A stretch of 64,000 nucleotides of DNA from Variovorax sp. 770b2 (lineage in GTDB: Bacteria; Pseudomonadota; Gammaproteobacteria; Burkholderiales; Burkholderiaceae_C): the NCBI RefSeq assembly GCF_900115685.1, contig NZ_FOXJ01000010.1:62001-126000 (forward strand), in the 5' to 3' direction. Every line of letters begins with the position of its first letter. The stretch's first letter is position 1. Below, piece by piece: positions 18,543-27,110 of the stretch. The notes under the pieces are model-generated. The model worked only from the letters and a program-made list of their open reading frames with translations. It searched no databases and was not told where the DNA came from. Both the position numbers and the translations under genes were made by a program.

Positions 18543-19697
18543 TCATCGGTGGTTCATGTAGATGCGGTCGCCGATGTCCATGACCTGGGCGGCGGGCAGG
18601 ATGAGGCTGGCCACGCGGTTCCAGCTCACCAGCGGCACCGAGTCGATGTAGACGACGTCGCGCGGCTGCAGCGGAAAGCGGTCGGCCAGCGCGAGCGCGG
18701 CGGGGTTCTTCGCGTTCAGGTGGAACACGGCCGGCGTGCCCTTGGCGGTGTTGCGCACGACGTAGATCTGGCCCGTGTTGGCGGTGCCCAGGCTCGCACT
18801 GCCGGCCTCGCCGAGCGCTTCGTTCAGGCTCAGGCGCCCGTTGTGCATGAGCAGCGCCGAGGGGCGCAGCACTTCGCCCATCACCACGACCTTGCTCTCG
18901 TCGCGGTTGCGCACCTGCACCACGTCGCCGTTCTGCAGCGGGATGTCGCCCGCGCCGTTGCCCAGGTCCTGCAGGCGCGTGAGATCGACCAGCGTGGTGC
19001 GGTCGCCGCGCGTGAGCGTGACGAACGAGCGGTCGCCGTTGGCGGTGATGCCGCCGGCGCGGTTGAGCGCCTCGGCCAGCGTCATCGGCACGTCGGTGAA
19101 GATCTGCAGCCCCGGCGTGCGCACCTCGCCCTCGACGAAGGCGCGGCGGCTGCGGAACGACTGGATGCGCACCGTGACCTGCGGCTCCTTGATGTAGCGC
19201 GCGATGCGTTTGGCGATGAGGTCGGAGGCCTCGATTTCGGTCAGGCCCTGCATCTTCACGCGGCCGATGTACGGAAAGCTGATCTCCCCGTTGGCGCCGA
19301 CGATGAAGCCCGGCGCCACGCTGATGCCGGTCGGGTCGACCTGCTGGGTGATGACGGCGCCGGCGTTGGGCAGCAGCTCGGGGTGGTCGTAGACGATCAC
19401 GCCCACGACGTCGCCCGGCCCGATGGTGTACGCGGCCGCCTCGCCGAACAGCGCCTTCACGTCGGAGGGCACCGCGGTCGGCTGCGCATCGGCCATCGCG
19501 CGGATAAGCGAGGGCGAAATCGGCGTGAGCGCGCCTTCGGGCGAGCCGTCGGCGGACAGGGCGGGCGCCGGGGTCGGGTCGGGCTCGTAGGCCACCACGG
19601 AGCCGAAGCCCGGTGCGCAGCCCTGGAGCAACATCGCGCCGGCCAGGGCGACGCTCCACCCCATCAGGTACACGTAGCGTGTCAAATTGATCTCCAT
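18543..19697 (-). CDS. wza: Outer-membrane polysaccharide export lipoprotein (Wza type)
   Basis: 384 residues from ATG 19697. It has a lipoprotein signal with lipobox LLQGC. The Poly_export domain follows (YTIGPGDVVGVIVYDHPEL, VAPGFIVGANGEISFPYIGRVKMQGLT), with SLBB repeats after it (RRAFVEGEVRTPGLQIFTDVPMTLAEALNRAGG and VVVMGEVLRPSALLMHNGRLSLNEALGEAGS). Wza forms the octameric outer-membrane channel through which the polymer leaves. A GTG at 19721 could add eight residues, but the lipobox position favours the ATG. It is the first gene of the EPS transcript. Confidence 0.94.
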   Translation of the reverse strand: MEINLTRYVYLMGWSVALAGAMLLQGCAPGFGSVVAYEPDPTPAPALSADGSPEGALTPISPSLIRAMADAQPTAVPSDVKALFGEAAAYTIGPGDVVGVIVYDHPELLPNAGAVITQQVDPTGISVAPGFIVGANGEISFPYIGRVKMQGLTEIEASDLIAKRIARYIKEPQVTVRIQSFRSRRAFVEGEVRTPGLQIFTDVPMTLAEALNRAGGITANGDRSFVTLTRGDRTTLVDLTRLQDLGNGAGDIPLQNGDVVQVRNRDESKVVVMGEVLRPSALLMHNGRLSLNEALGEAGSASLGTANTGQIYVVRNTAKGTPAVFHLNAKNPAALALADRFPLQPRDVVYIDSVPLVSWNRVASLILPAAQVMDIGDRIYMNHR

Positions 19698-20540
19698 TGC
19701 AAAACTGGTTTTTTCAACCACTGCGGTTCATATGCAAAGGTCGAGCCCGATTGATGCGGGAGGTCGCCTTTGGATCGCGGCGCACGTCAAAGCGAGCCTG
19801 CGCTTTATCGGTACGCGGTCGGAAACTGAATTGTCGCCGCGCCCGAAGACCTCCTTTTTCGTCGCAGAGGCGCAAAAAGCGTGTCTATTCGTGGCGCAAC
19901 CATGCGCAATGCAGGGTTATCTTCCATCGCGGTCTCTGGAACACTGTTTTCATTGGGAAAACTGCCGCTGGAACAGCATTTCGAAAGGCAATTTCTGCGA
20001 TTGAAATGGCCACTTATTAATTACCCCGCAGCGTGGGGAGATCGTGGCATTCAAACCACGAATCCCTGGATTCAAGGGTTTTTGACCTTGCATGCCCTTT
20101 TGTAAGATTTTGTTTTTTGTGCATGCCCCCGAGTGAAAGGGGCGGGCAAAGACCGGGTACCCTGTTCGATCGGTGCATGCGAGGGCACCAGAAAGGGCAC
20201 AGCGGCGGAGCGCGTCGCCCCGATTTGATTTGCTGTAGGTTTTTCGATTTACACCGAATTCGGGTCGCCCCAGGCCTTGGCGGCACCAACATCGTGCAAC
20301 GATTGAATACGAAATTAAATGAATAATTTCAGTTTCATTCCGAGTTGAAACTTTTGTAGTGTTTTTTCAATTGAAGTCATTCATTCGCCACGGATCTTTC
20401 GTATTTTGGTCATGACGAACGGATCTAATCCTTCAGGCGGAAAGACGAAGAATAAAAAAGAATTCAAGGCCGGTGCACGGAAATCGCCGTGGGCGCTTTT
20501 GGGGAATTCGCGCACGCCAATACGGGGCCATTAAATGCAA
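19698..20540. other. Long non-coding stretch upstream of wza
   Basis: About 840 bases without a convincing gene; open frames of 91-107 codons occur on both strands but have no family features or ribosome binding sites. The DNA is much richer in A and T than the surroundings. Visible structures include a hairpin CGTGG/CCACG at 20043-20060, a GAATCC/GGATTC hairpin directly after it, and a split AATGAA/TTCATT motif at 20318-20339. It presumably contains the promoter and a long leader of the wza operon. Lower GC and loss of coding sense would also fit a degraded acquired segment. Confidence 0.45.
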
Positions 20541-20542
20541 AA

Positions 20543-20559
20543 GGCCTCACGAGGAGGCC
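20543..20559 (-). terminator. Intrinsic terminator after the small membrane protein gene
   Basis: A 6-bp stem (GGCCTC at 20543-20548, GAGGCC at 20554-20559) with a 5-base loop. Read on the minus strand it is followed by TTTTGCATTT. It lies about 50 bp after the stop codon of the gene ending at 20608, the expected place for a rho-independent terminator. Confidence 0.7.
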
Positions 20560-20607
20560 AATGGTGTTGCAAGGGCCCGGCGACAGGTGCCGGACGGGGG
20601 AGCGCGC

Positions 20608-20811
20608 TTACTGTTCCTGGTCGTCGCCGGCCTGGCCGAGCTTGTCCTTGGTGGCGCGAACGCCCCGCAGCACCAGCAGCAGCGTGATGCCCACGAGCAC
20701 CAGAAAGCCGACCAGGGCCCAGCCGCCCATGCCGAAGGCCCACCACCAGAACAGGCCGCTCAGTGGCAGCAGCACCAAGGCCAATAGCAATTCGATGAAG
20801 ATCAAGCGCAT
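20608..20811 (-). CDS. Small two-helix membrane protein of unknown function
   Basis: 67 residues from ATG 20811, supported by GGGAGAGACAG upstream; the open frame extends further but that part has no coding character. Two hydrophobic segments (LIFIELLLALVLLPLSGLFWWWAF and WALVGFLVLVGITLLLVLRGV) are followed by a charged tail, ATKDKLGQAGDDQEQ. The short WWWAFGMGG turn links the helices. I do not recognise a named family. It has its own terminator and stands alone. Confidence 0.7.
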   Translation of the reverse strand: MRLIFIELLLALVLLPLSGLFWWWAFGMGGWALVGFLVLVGITLLLVLRGVRATKDKLGQAGDDQEQ

Positions 20812-21001
20812 CTGTCTCTCCCCCTTCGCTCGGGCACGCGTCGCCCCATGGATGTGTAAAAAATCGCTACGTGCGTCGGGTGCGAGAGGATAGCTCAAGA
20901 AAACCAGAGGATATGCAGGTTCCGGGACGCTGCCTACAGAGTATTCAGGGGCAACCTGCATGCGGCCTGACTGGCCACGCCCTCCAGGCAACTGCTGCGG
21001 C

Positions 21002-21850
21002 TCAGCTTCGCGCCGAAGCGCGGAATTCGCCCGGCGTCATCCCCTGGATGCGCCGGAAATGCCGGTTGAAGTTCGAGATGTTGTTGAACCCCACCTCATA
21101 GCAGATGCTGCTCACCTGCTGGCGCGTCGATGCCAGGAGGCGGCAGGCCGTGGCCACGCGCAGGCCGATCACGAAATCGGTGAAGGTCTGGCCGGTGGCG
21201 CGCCGAAAGCTGCGCGAGAACGCGTTCCCCTGCATGCCCACGATCGCGCCGACTTCGCCGAGCGACAGCGCCTCGGCGTAGTTGTCGCGGATGTGGTCCA
21301 GCGCCTTGTGGATGCGCAACGCGTGGCCGTTTTCGTCGGTGCCATCGCCATCGGGCGCGGCGTCCGCGAGCAGGCGGTAATCGGTCCACTGCGCGAGCTC
21401 GTTCAGCAGCACCGTGAATTCGGAAAAACGCGCGAGCCCCTGCAGCGATGCGATGCGGCGCAGCCGCGCGAGCGTGCCTTCGCCCAGGCCGACGAACTGC
21501 ACGCCCCGCCGCGCGCGCGCCAGCAGCGGCCCGGCATCGCCGAGTTCGGGAAAGAGCGCAATGCCGCGGCGCAGCGGCTCGTCGCTGAAGCGCAGCACGA
21601 TGCCCTCCGCGGCGCCGGCGGACAGGGCCAATGCAATGCCCATGCTGTGCGGCAGATGAGGGCCGAGCAACACCACCGTGCCGGGCGCGAGGCGGTGCGT
21701 CTCCTGGCGGGCGCCGCTGCCGATGCGCAGGCTCGCGGGCATGGCGCCGATCAGGTGCAGTTCGTGGTCGTGCAGGCAGCGCGCCTCGTGCGCGCGCACC
21801 GCAGGGTTCGGAAGCGCGATGGCGGACTCGCAGTGGACCGTGTTCAGCAA
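21002..21850 (-). CDS. AraC-family transcriptional regulator
   Basis: About 282 residues if translation begins at TTG 21850, which has GGAG eight bases upstream; no ATG lies at a suitable place, so the start is uncertain. The N-terminal part is a cupin-like ligand domain (HDHELHLIGAMPASLRIG, HRLAPGTVVLLGPHLPHS). The C-terminal 100 residues are a double helix-turn-helix ending ICYEVGFNNISNFNRHFRRIQGMTPGEFR, the classic AraC signature. It follows the gluconate kinase gene by 37 bp in the same direction, so it may be cotranscribed with the gluconate genes or run from its own promoter. Confidence 0.85.
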   Translation of the reverse strand: MLNTVHCESAIALPNPAVRAHEARCLHDHELHLIGAMPASLRIGSGARQETHRLAPGTVVLLGPHLPHSMGIALALSAGAAEGIVLRFSDEPLRRGIALFPELGDAGPLLARARRGVQFVGLGEGTLARLRRIASLQGLARFSEFTVLLNELAQWTDYRLLADAAPDGDGTDENGHALRIHKALDHIRDNYAEALSLGEVGAIVGMQGNAFSRSFRRATGQTFTDFVIGLRVATACRLLASTRQQVSSICYEVGFNNISNFNRHFRRIQGMTPGEFRASARS

Positions 21851-21887
21851 GACCGCATCTCCAGCGAAAGCGACGGGCCGGAGGGCA

Positions 21888-23447
21888 TCAGCCCTGGCGC
21901 GCCGGCGGCGGCGCGGCCATCTGCTGCTGGAACGCGGCCAGCAGCCGGTACTCCTCGCCGAGCTTGCGCGGCAGCGACAGGTACACCGGCAGAAGCTGTT
22001 TGTAGAGCGCGGCGTTCTTGGCGTTGGGCGTGTGGCGGTGCGTGGCGCCGACCATGCCCGCGACCACGTCCAGCGAATCGACATGGCCCAGCGCATAGAG
22101 CCCGAGCACCGCGGCGCCCAGGCACGAGCTCTCGAAGCTCTCGGGCACCACCACCTCGCGGTCGAACACGTCGGCCATCATCTGGCGCCACATGCCCGAG
22201 CGCGCGAAGCCGCCGGTGGCCTTGATGTGCGCGCTGCGCCCCGCGATCGACTCGACCGCCGGCAGGATGCTGTAGAGATTGAAGATCACGCCCTCCAGCA
22301 CCGCGCGGATCATGTGCTCCTTGCGGTGGTGGATGCCCAGCCCGAAGAAGGAGCCGCGCAGGTCCGCGTTCCAGTAAGGCGCGCGCTCGCCCGTGAGAAA
22401 GGGGTGGAACACCAGCCCTTCGGAGCCGGCGGACACGCGCTCGGCGATGCGCGTGAGCACCTCGTAGGTGTCGATGCCCAGGCGCTTGGCCGTCTCGGCC
22501 TCGGCCGAGGCGAACTCGTCGCGCACCCAGCGCAGGATGATGCCGCCGTTGTTCACCGGTCCGCCCACCACCCAGCGCCGCTCGGCGAGCGCGTAGCAGA
22601 AGGTGCGGCCCTCGGGGTCGGTCATCGGGTGGTCGACCACGGTGCGCATCGCGCCGCTGGTGCCGATGGTCACGGCCACCTCGCCGGGCGCGACCGCGTT
22701 CACGCCCAGGTTGGAGAGCACGCCGTCGTTGGCGCCGATGACGAAGGGCGTGTCGGTTGCCAGGCCCAGCTGCGCCGCGACGTCGGCCGAAAGGCCCTCG
22801 ATGTGCCAGGTGGTCGGCACCGGGCGCGGCAGCTGGTCGGCGCGCACGCCGGCCAGCGCGAGCGCGCCTTCGTCCCAGTCCAGCCGCTCCAGGTTGAAGA
22901 GCCCCGTGGCCGAGGCGATCGAATGGTCGACCTGCCACTGCCCGAAGAGCCGGAAGAACACGTACTCCTTGATCCCGACGAAGCGCGCCGCACGGGCGAA
23001 GAGCTCGGCCCGCTCGTGGCGCAGCCACACCAGCTTGACCAGCGGCGACATCGGATGGATCGGCGTGCCGGTGCGGCGATAGATCGCGTCGCCGTCCCAC
23101 TCGGCGCGAATGCGCCCGGCCCAGGCCGAGGCGCGGTGGTCGGCCCAGGTGATGCTGCGCGTGAGCGGCGCGCCCGCGGCATCGACCAGGATGAGGCTGT
23201 GCATCGCCGCGCTGAAAGACACCGCGAGCACGTCGCCCGGCGCGGCCTTGCAGGCCTTCACGCATCCGGCGATGGTCTGCAGCACGGCCTGGAAGATCTG
23301 CTCGGGGTCCTGCTCGGCGGCGGCGGCCTCGGGCTGCAGCAGCGGGTACTCGGCCGCGTCGTGCGCCAGCACGCGCCCGGCCGGCGTGAAGGCCACCGCC
23401 TTGGTGCTGGTGGTTCCGATGTCGACCCCGATGACGATGCGGCCCAT
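21888..23447 (-). CDS. gntK: Gluconokinase (FGGY carbohydrate kinase family)
   Basis: 519 residues from ATG 23447 with GGAG nine bases upstream. The N-terminus IVIGVDIGTTSTKAVAF is the ATP phosphate-1 loop of the FGGY/hexokinase/actin fold. Other family marks are ITWADHRA, FVIGANDGVLSNLG, VAVTIGTSGAMR and the C-terminal KATGGFARSGMWRQMMADVF. FGGY kinases phosphorylate several sugars. Assignment as gluconate kinase rests on similarity to Bacillus-type GntK and on the gluconate permease directly upstream. The product, 6-phosphogluconate, enters the Entner-Doudoroff or pentose phosphate pathway. Confidence 0.87.
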   Translation of the reverse strand: MGRIVIGVDIGTTSTKAVAFTPAGRVLAHDAAEYPLLQPEAAAAEQDPEQIFQAVLQTIAGCVKACKAAPGDVLAVSFSAAMHSLILVDAAGAPLTRSITWADHRASAWAGRIRAEWDGDAIYRRTGTPIHPMSPLVKLVWLRHERAELFARAARFVGIKEYVFFRLFGQWQVDHSIASATGLFNLERLDWDEGALALAGVRADQLPRPVPTTWHIEGLSADVAAQLGLATDTPFVIGANDGVLSNLGVNAVAPGEVAVTIGTSGAMRTVVDHPMTDPEGRTFCYALAERRWVVGGPVNNGGIILRWVRDEFASAEAETAKRLGIDTYEVLTRIAERVSAGSEGLVFHPFLTGERAPYWNADLRGSFFGLGIHHRKEHMIRAVLEGVIFNLYSILPAVESIAGRSAHIKATGGFARSGMWRQMMADVFDREVVVPESFESSCLGAAVLGLYALGHVDSLDVVAGMVGATHRHTPNAKNAALYKQLLPVYLSLPRKLGEEYRLLAAFQQQMAAPPPARQG

Positions 23448-23492
23448 GGCTTCGGTCTCCTTCGCTTGCGCGATCACGTTCAGCCGGCCATG

Positions 23493-24854
23493 CTAGACGA
23501 CCATGCTCAGAAGCATGATGAAGACGATGGCCACCACCGAGATCAGCGTCTCCATCACCGTCCAGGTCTTGAAGGTCTCGGCCACCGTCATGTTGAAGTA
23601 CTGCTTCACGAGCCAGAAGCCCGCGTCGTTCACGTGCGAAAGAATCAGCGAGCCCGCGCCCGTGGCCAGCACCAGCAGCTCGCGGTTCACGCCCGGCACC
23701 ATGGTCGCGAGCGGCGCGACGATGCCCGCGCCCGTGATGGTGGCCACCGTGGCCGAGCCCGTGGCGATGCGGATCACCCCCGCCACCAGCCAGGCCAGCA
23801 GGATCGGCGAGACCTGCGCCTGCAGCGCCATGTGGCCGATCGCGTTGCCCACGCCGCTGGCCACCAGCATCTGCTTGAAGCCGCCGCCCGCGCCGATGAT
23901 GAGCACGATCGCCGCGGTGGGCGCCAGGCTGTCGTCCACGAACTTCATGATCTCTTTGCTCGTGAACCCACGCGCCGTGCCGAAGGTGTAGAGCGACAGC
24001 AAGAGCGCCGCCAGCAGCGCGGTGATCGGGTGGCCGATGAAGTCCATCCACTGGCGCACGACGTTCTTCTCGTCCAGCGCCACGTCGGCGAAAGTCTTCA
24101 GGAGCATCAGCGCCACCGGCAGCAGGATCGTGACCAGCGTGATGCCGAAGCCCGGCAACTCGCGCGCCTCGGGTTCGCGCGCCAGTTGCGCCAGCAACTC
24201 CGGCGAGGCCTCGCCCGGCACGTACTTCGAGATGAACTTGCCGAAGATCGGGCCCGCGATCATCGCGGTGGGCAGGCCGACGAGGAGGCCGTAGAAGATG
24301 GTCTTGCCGATGTCGGCGCCGAACACGCCGATCGCCAGCAGCGGCCCCGGGTGCGGCGGCACCAGGCCGTGCACCACCGAGAGACCCGCCAGGAGCGGAA
24401 TGCCCACGCGGATCAGCGACACGCCCGTGCGCCGCGCCACGATGAACACCAGCGGAATGAGCAGCACGAAGCCGATCTCGAAGAACAGAGGAATGCCCAC
24501 CAGGAAGGCCGCGAACATCATGGCCCAGTGCACGCGTTCCTTGCCGAAGGCGTCGATGAGCGTGCGCGCGATGCGGTCCGCACCGCCCGACTCGGCCATC
24601 ATCTTGCCCAGCATGGTGCCCAGGCCCAGCACGATGCCCACGAATCCGAGCACGCCACCGAAGCCCTCCTGGAAGGACTTCATCACCAGGTCCACCGGCA
24701 TGCCGGAGGTCAGGCCCAGGAAGCCCGCGGCCAGCGTGAGCGCGATGAAGGGGTGCACGCGCCAGCGCGTGATCAGAAGGATGAGCCCGAGGATCGCCAC
24801 CAGGGCGTCGACGAGCAGGAAAACCTCTTTGCTCAATCCGAACATTCCGAACAT
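23493..24854 (-). CDS. gntT: Gluconate:H+ symporter (GntP family permease)
   Basis: 453 residues from ATG 24854 with AGGAGACAAGAC upstream. It is an integral membrane protein with about 12-14 segments. Family-typical stretches are LGFVGIVLGLGTMLGKMMAESGGADRIA, LVPPHPGPLLAIGVFGADIG and the C-terminal NDAGFWLVKQYFNMTVAETFKTWTVMET, all characteristic of GntP/GntT permeases. It imports gluconate or a related sugar acid with protons. It lies 45 bp before the gluconokinase in one operon, controlled by the operators in the intergenic region upstream. Confidence 0.93.
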   Translation of the reverse strand: MFGMFGLSKEVFLLVDALVAILGLILLITRWRVHPFIALTLAAGFLGLTSGMPVDLVMKSFQEGFGGVLGFVGIVLGLGTMLGKMMAESGGADRIARTLIDAFGKERVHWAMMFAAFLVGIPLFFEIGFVLLIPLVFIVARRTGVSLIRVGIPLLAGLSVVHGLVPPHPGPLLAIGVFGADIGKTIFYGLLVGLPTAMIAGPIFGKFISKYVPGEASPELLAQLAREPEARELPGFGITLVTILLPVALMLLKTFADVALDEKNVVRQWMDFIGHPITALLAALLLSLYTFGTARGFTSKEIMKFVDDSLAPTAAIVLIIGAGGGFKQMLVASGVGNAIGHMALQAQVSPILLAWLVAGVIRIATGSATVATITGAGIVAPLATMVPGVNRELLVLATGAGSLILSHVNDAGFWLVKQYFNMTVAETFKTWTVMETLISVVAIVFIMLLSMVV

Positions 24855-24910
24855 GTCTTGTCTCCTGAATCCGGGCACTGCGAGGGCGCCTGGTGGGTGG
24901 AACGACGCGG

Positions 24911-24924
24911 GGACAGCGCTATCC
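24911..24924. promoter_or_regulatory. GntR-type operator O1
   Basis: GGACAGCGCTATCC, a 14-bp near-palindrome centred on AGCGCT. It lies 57 bp upstream of the permease start and matches the two other copies at 24985 and 25001. As the palindrome is typical of LacI-family regulators and the divergent gene codes for one, it is most likely its binding site, placed to block the permease promoter. Confidence 0.75.
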
Positions 24925-24984
24925 CGCACAATCCAAAAAAACCAGCGCTGGCGGTTCCGGGTTTCTCCGGTCGGCAAAGGGCTG

Positions 24985-25014
24985 GGACAGCGCTATCCTA
25001 GGACAGCGCTGTCC
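24985..25014. promoter_or_regulatory. GntR-type operators O2 and O3 in tandem
   Basis: Two sites 16 bp apart: GGACAGCGCTATCC at 24985-24998 and the perfect palindrome GGACAGCGCTGTCC at 25001-25014. They end 35 bp before the regulator's start codon, where binding would give autoregulation. A weaker related palindrome, CCAGCGCTGG, occurs at 24942-24951. Three matching sites in one 195-bp divergent region allow looping between O1 and the O2/O3 pair. Confidence 0.8.
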
Positions 25015-25049
25015 AATTCAATCTTGGTAATAACCCTAAGAAATCGACC

Positions 25050-26093
25050 ATGGCCGACGTTCCCGAGCGCCTGCGCTCCCGCACTCCCTCCCGTGCCTCC
25101 AGCCACGCTACCCTGGACGACGTGGCGCGCGTGTCAGGCGTGAGCCCGATCACCGTGTCGCGCGCGCTGCGCGGCGCGCGCAATGTGGCGCCCGACCTGC
25201 AGGCGCGCGTGCAGGCGGCCGTCGACGAACTGGGCTACGTGCCCAACGTGGCGGCGCGCGCGCTGGCCTCGGCGCGCAGTTCGCACGTGGCGGTGCTGAT
25301 TCCGTCGCTGACCAACCAGCTCTTCGTGGAGTTGCTCGAGGCGGTGCAGGACGCGCTGGCGCCGCACGGCTTCCAGTCGCTCATCGGCGTGACCCACTAC
25401 GACCCGGCAGAGGAAGAGGCGCTGCTGCGCAGCTACCTCTCGCAGCGGCCGGCCGGCCTGCTGCTGACCGGCTTCGACCGCAGCGCCGCATCCTTGCGCA
25501 TGCTCGAACGCAGCCATGCGCCGTGCGTGTACCTGATGGAAACCTCGGCCGCGCCCGGCATCCACAGCGTGGGTTTTTCGCAGCAGGACGCGGGCCGCGC
25601 CATCGTGCAGCACCTGCTCGCGCGCGGCCGCCGCCGCATCGCCTATGCCGCCGGCCAGCTCGACCCGCGCGTCATGCTGCGCCTGGCGGGCTACCGCGAG
25701 GCGCTGCGCGCGGCCGGCTGCCACGATCCGGCGCTCGAGCTGCTGGTGCCGGGCCCGACCTCCATGGCCCTGGGCGGCCGGCAGTTCGAGGACCTGCTCG
25801 CGCGCCACCCCGACGTGGACGCCATCTTCTATTGCAACGACGACCTCGCCCAGGGCGCGCTGCTCGCCGCGCTGCGCACCGGCGTGCCGGTGCCCGAGCG
25901 CGTGGCGATCGCCGGCTTCAACGACCTGGGCGGCAGCGACCAGATGCTGCCGCCGCTCACCACCGTGCGCACCCCGCGCCAGGCGATCGGCGAACGCGCG
26001 GCCTCCATGCTGCTGGCGCTGATGCGTGACGAGACCGTGGCCGAGCGCACGCTGGACCTGGGCTTCGAGCTGATGGTGCGGCAGAGCAGCTGA
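25050..26093 (+). CDS. gntR: LacI-family transcriptional regulator of the gluconate genes (GntR-like)
   Basis: 347 residues. Residues about 20-75 are the LacI helix-turn-helix and hinge (TLDDVARVSGVSPITVSRALRGARNVAPDLQARV, then ELGYVPNVAARALAS). A periplasmic-binding-protein-like sensor follows (HVAVLIPSLTNQLFVELLEAVQ) and ends with AIAGFNDLGGSDQMLPPLTTVRTP. It is divergent from the gluconate permease and kinase genes, with three copies of a palindromic operator between. It should repress both sides until gluconate or a derivative binds. The Shine-Dalgarno of ATG 25050 is weak. Confidence 0.93.
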   Translation: MADVPERLRSRTPSRASSHATLDDVARVSGVSPITVSRALRGARNVAPDLQARVQAAVDELGYVPNVAARALASARSSHVAVLIPSLTNQLFVELLEAVQDALAPHGFQSLIGVTHYDPAEEEALLRSYLSQRPAGLLLTGFDRSAASLRMLERSHAPCVYLMETSAAPGIHSVGFSQQDAGRAIVQHLLARGRRRIAYAAGQLDPRVMLRLAGYREALRAAGCHDPALELLVPGPTSMALGGRQFEDLLARHPDVDAIFYCNDDLAQGALLAALRTGVPVPERVAIAGFNDLGGSDQMLPPLTTVRTPRQAIGERAASMLLALMRDETVAERTLDLGFELMVRQSS

Positions 26094-26111
26094 GGCCGCC
26101 GGCCCCGGGCG

Positions 26112-27035
26112 CTACGCCGCAGGTGCGCCGGATCCATCGCCCGCGCCCATCGACGACGCGATGGCAACGATCCGCTCGACCATCGGGTCCTGTGTCCTGG
26201 CGCTCCAGGCGACCGCGATGGTGACGATGTCCACCTGCTCCTTCAGGGCCTTGATGGCGACCAGCTCGCCGCCCAGGTGCTGCATGCCCAGGGGCACCAG
26301 CGCCACGCCCTGGCTGCAGCCGACCATGGCGATCTGCGAAGTGACCGAGCGGGATTCATGCAGGATCCGCGGCGTGAATCCGTGCGACCGGCACGCCGAG
26401 ATGATTCCGTCGAAGAAGGTCGGGCTCACCGCCCTCGGGAACATGATGAATTCCTCGTCGGCGAGCTCCCGCATCGCAATCGCATCGCGCGCCGCCAGCC
26501 GGTGCCACCGCGGCAAGGCGACGCCCAGCCGCTCCGTGCGCAAGGGGTGCGCGTGGATGGCATGCCCCGCGCCGCTCTCGATGCGCGCGAAGGCGACGTC
26601 GATGACGCCTTCGTCCAGCGCCACCAGAGCCTCGGCGCTGTCGATTTCGATGACCGAGATGCTCGCGTCCGGCACCTCGGCCTTGAGTTGTTCGATCACC
26701 GCGGGCAACGGGCTGGCCATCGCCGTCGTGATGGCGCCGATGGTGACCATTCGCCCCCTGCCCCGCAGCGACTCCTGGACCGCGACCTCCACGCGGTCCA
26801 TCTGGAACACGAGCTTCTTCACGGCCGGAAGGATCGCGGCCCCCTCGGCCGTGAGCTGGACGCCTTTGCCGGAGCGGTCGAACAACTTGACCTTCAGCGC
26901 TGCCTCCAGCACCTGGATCTGCTCCGTCAGCGGCGGCTGCGACATGCCGAGCCGGGCGGCCGCGCGCCGGAAATGCAGTTCCTCGGCGACCACCGAGAAC
27001 AGGTACAGGTGCTTGAGCAGGCGGAAGTTGATCAT
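26112..27035 (-). CDS. LysR-family regulator of the RraA/aminotransferase operon
   Basis: 307 residues. The N-terminal winged helix is HLYLFSVVAEELHFRRAAARLGMSQPPLTEQIQVLE, a standard LysR HTH, followed by a two-lobed effector domain (MVTIGAITTAMASPLPAVIEQLK, IDVAFARIESGAGH). The variant SQPPLTEQI resembles regulators of aromatic and organic acid catabolism. It is divergent from the operon that starts at 27111, 75 bp away, and an inverted repeat of LysR type lies just upstream of its start codon. It is convergent with the gluconate regulator gene. Confidence 0.93.
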   Translation of the reverse strand: MINFRLLKHLYLFSVVAEELHFRRAAARLGMSQPPLTEQIQVLEAALKVKLFDRSGKGVQLTAEGAAILPAVKKLVFQMDRVEVAVQESLRGRGRMVTIGAITTAMASPLPAVIEQLKAEVPDASISVIEIDSAEALVALDEGVIDVAFARIESGAGHAIHAHPLRTERLGVALPRWHRLAARDAIAMRELADEEFIMFPRAVSPTFFDGIISACRSHGFTPRILHESRSVTSQIAMVGCSQGVALVPLGMQHLGGELVAIKALKEQVDIVTIAVAWSARTQDPMVERIVAIASSMGAGDGSGAPAA

Positions 27036-27055
27036 TGATAGGTCAAGCGTATCAA
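27035..27055. promoter_or_regulatory. LysR-type operator: TTGATA-N9-TATCAA
   Basis: A perfect 6-bp inverted repeat (TTGATA 27035-27040, TATCAA 27050-27055) that contains the T-N11-A LysR motif. It touches the lysR start codon and lies 56 bp upstream of the first RraA gene. This placement fits repression of the regulator and activation of the divergent operon. Confidence 0.7.
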
Positions 27056-27110
27056 AGTCTTCCTGAATCGCGAATAGACGTATCGGCCGCGCCCTAAGAC
27101 CATCCGGGCC

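Noticed and set aside
20120..20260. A possible c-di-GMP riboswitch upstream of the EPS operon
   Set aside because: GGGCAAAGACCGGG looks slightly like part of the motif, but the conserved receptor sequences and the paired arms are missing on either strand.
20017..20326. Small open frames of 91 and 97 codons upstream of wza
   Set aside because: They overlap on opposite strands, have no ribosome binding site and no recognisable domain.
21678..25001. A 1,107-codon plus-strand frame over the gluconate genes
   Set aside because: Rich in His, Arg and Gln without domains; a shadow of the kinase and permease genes.
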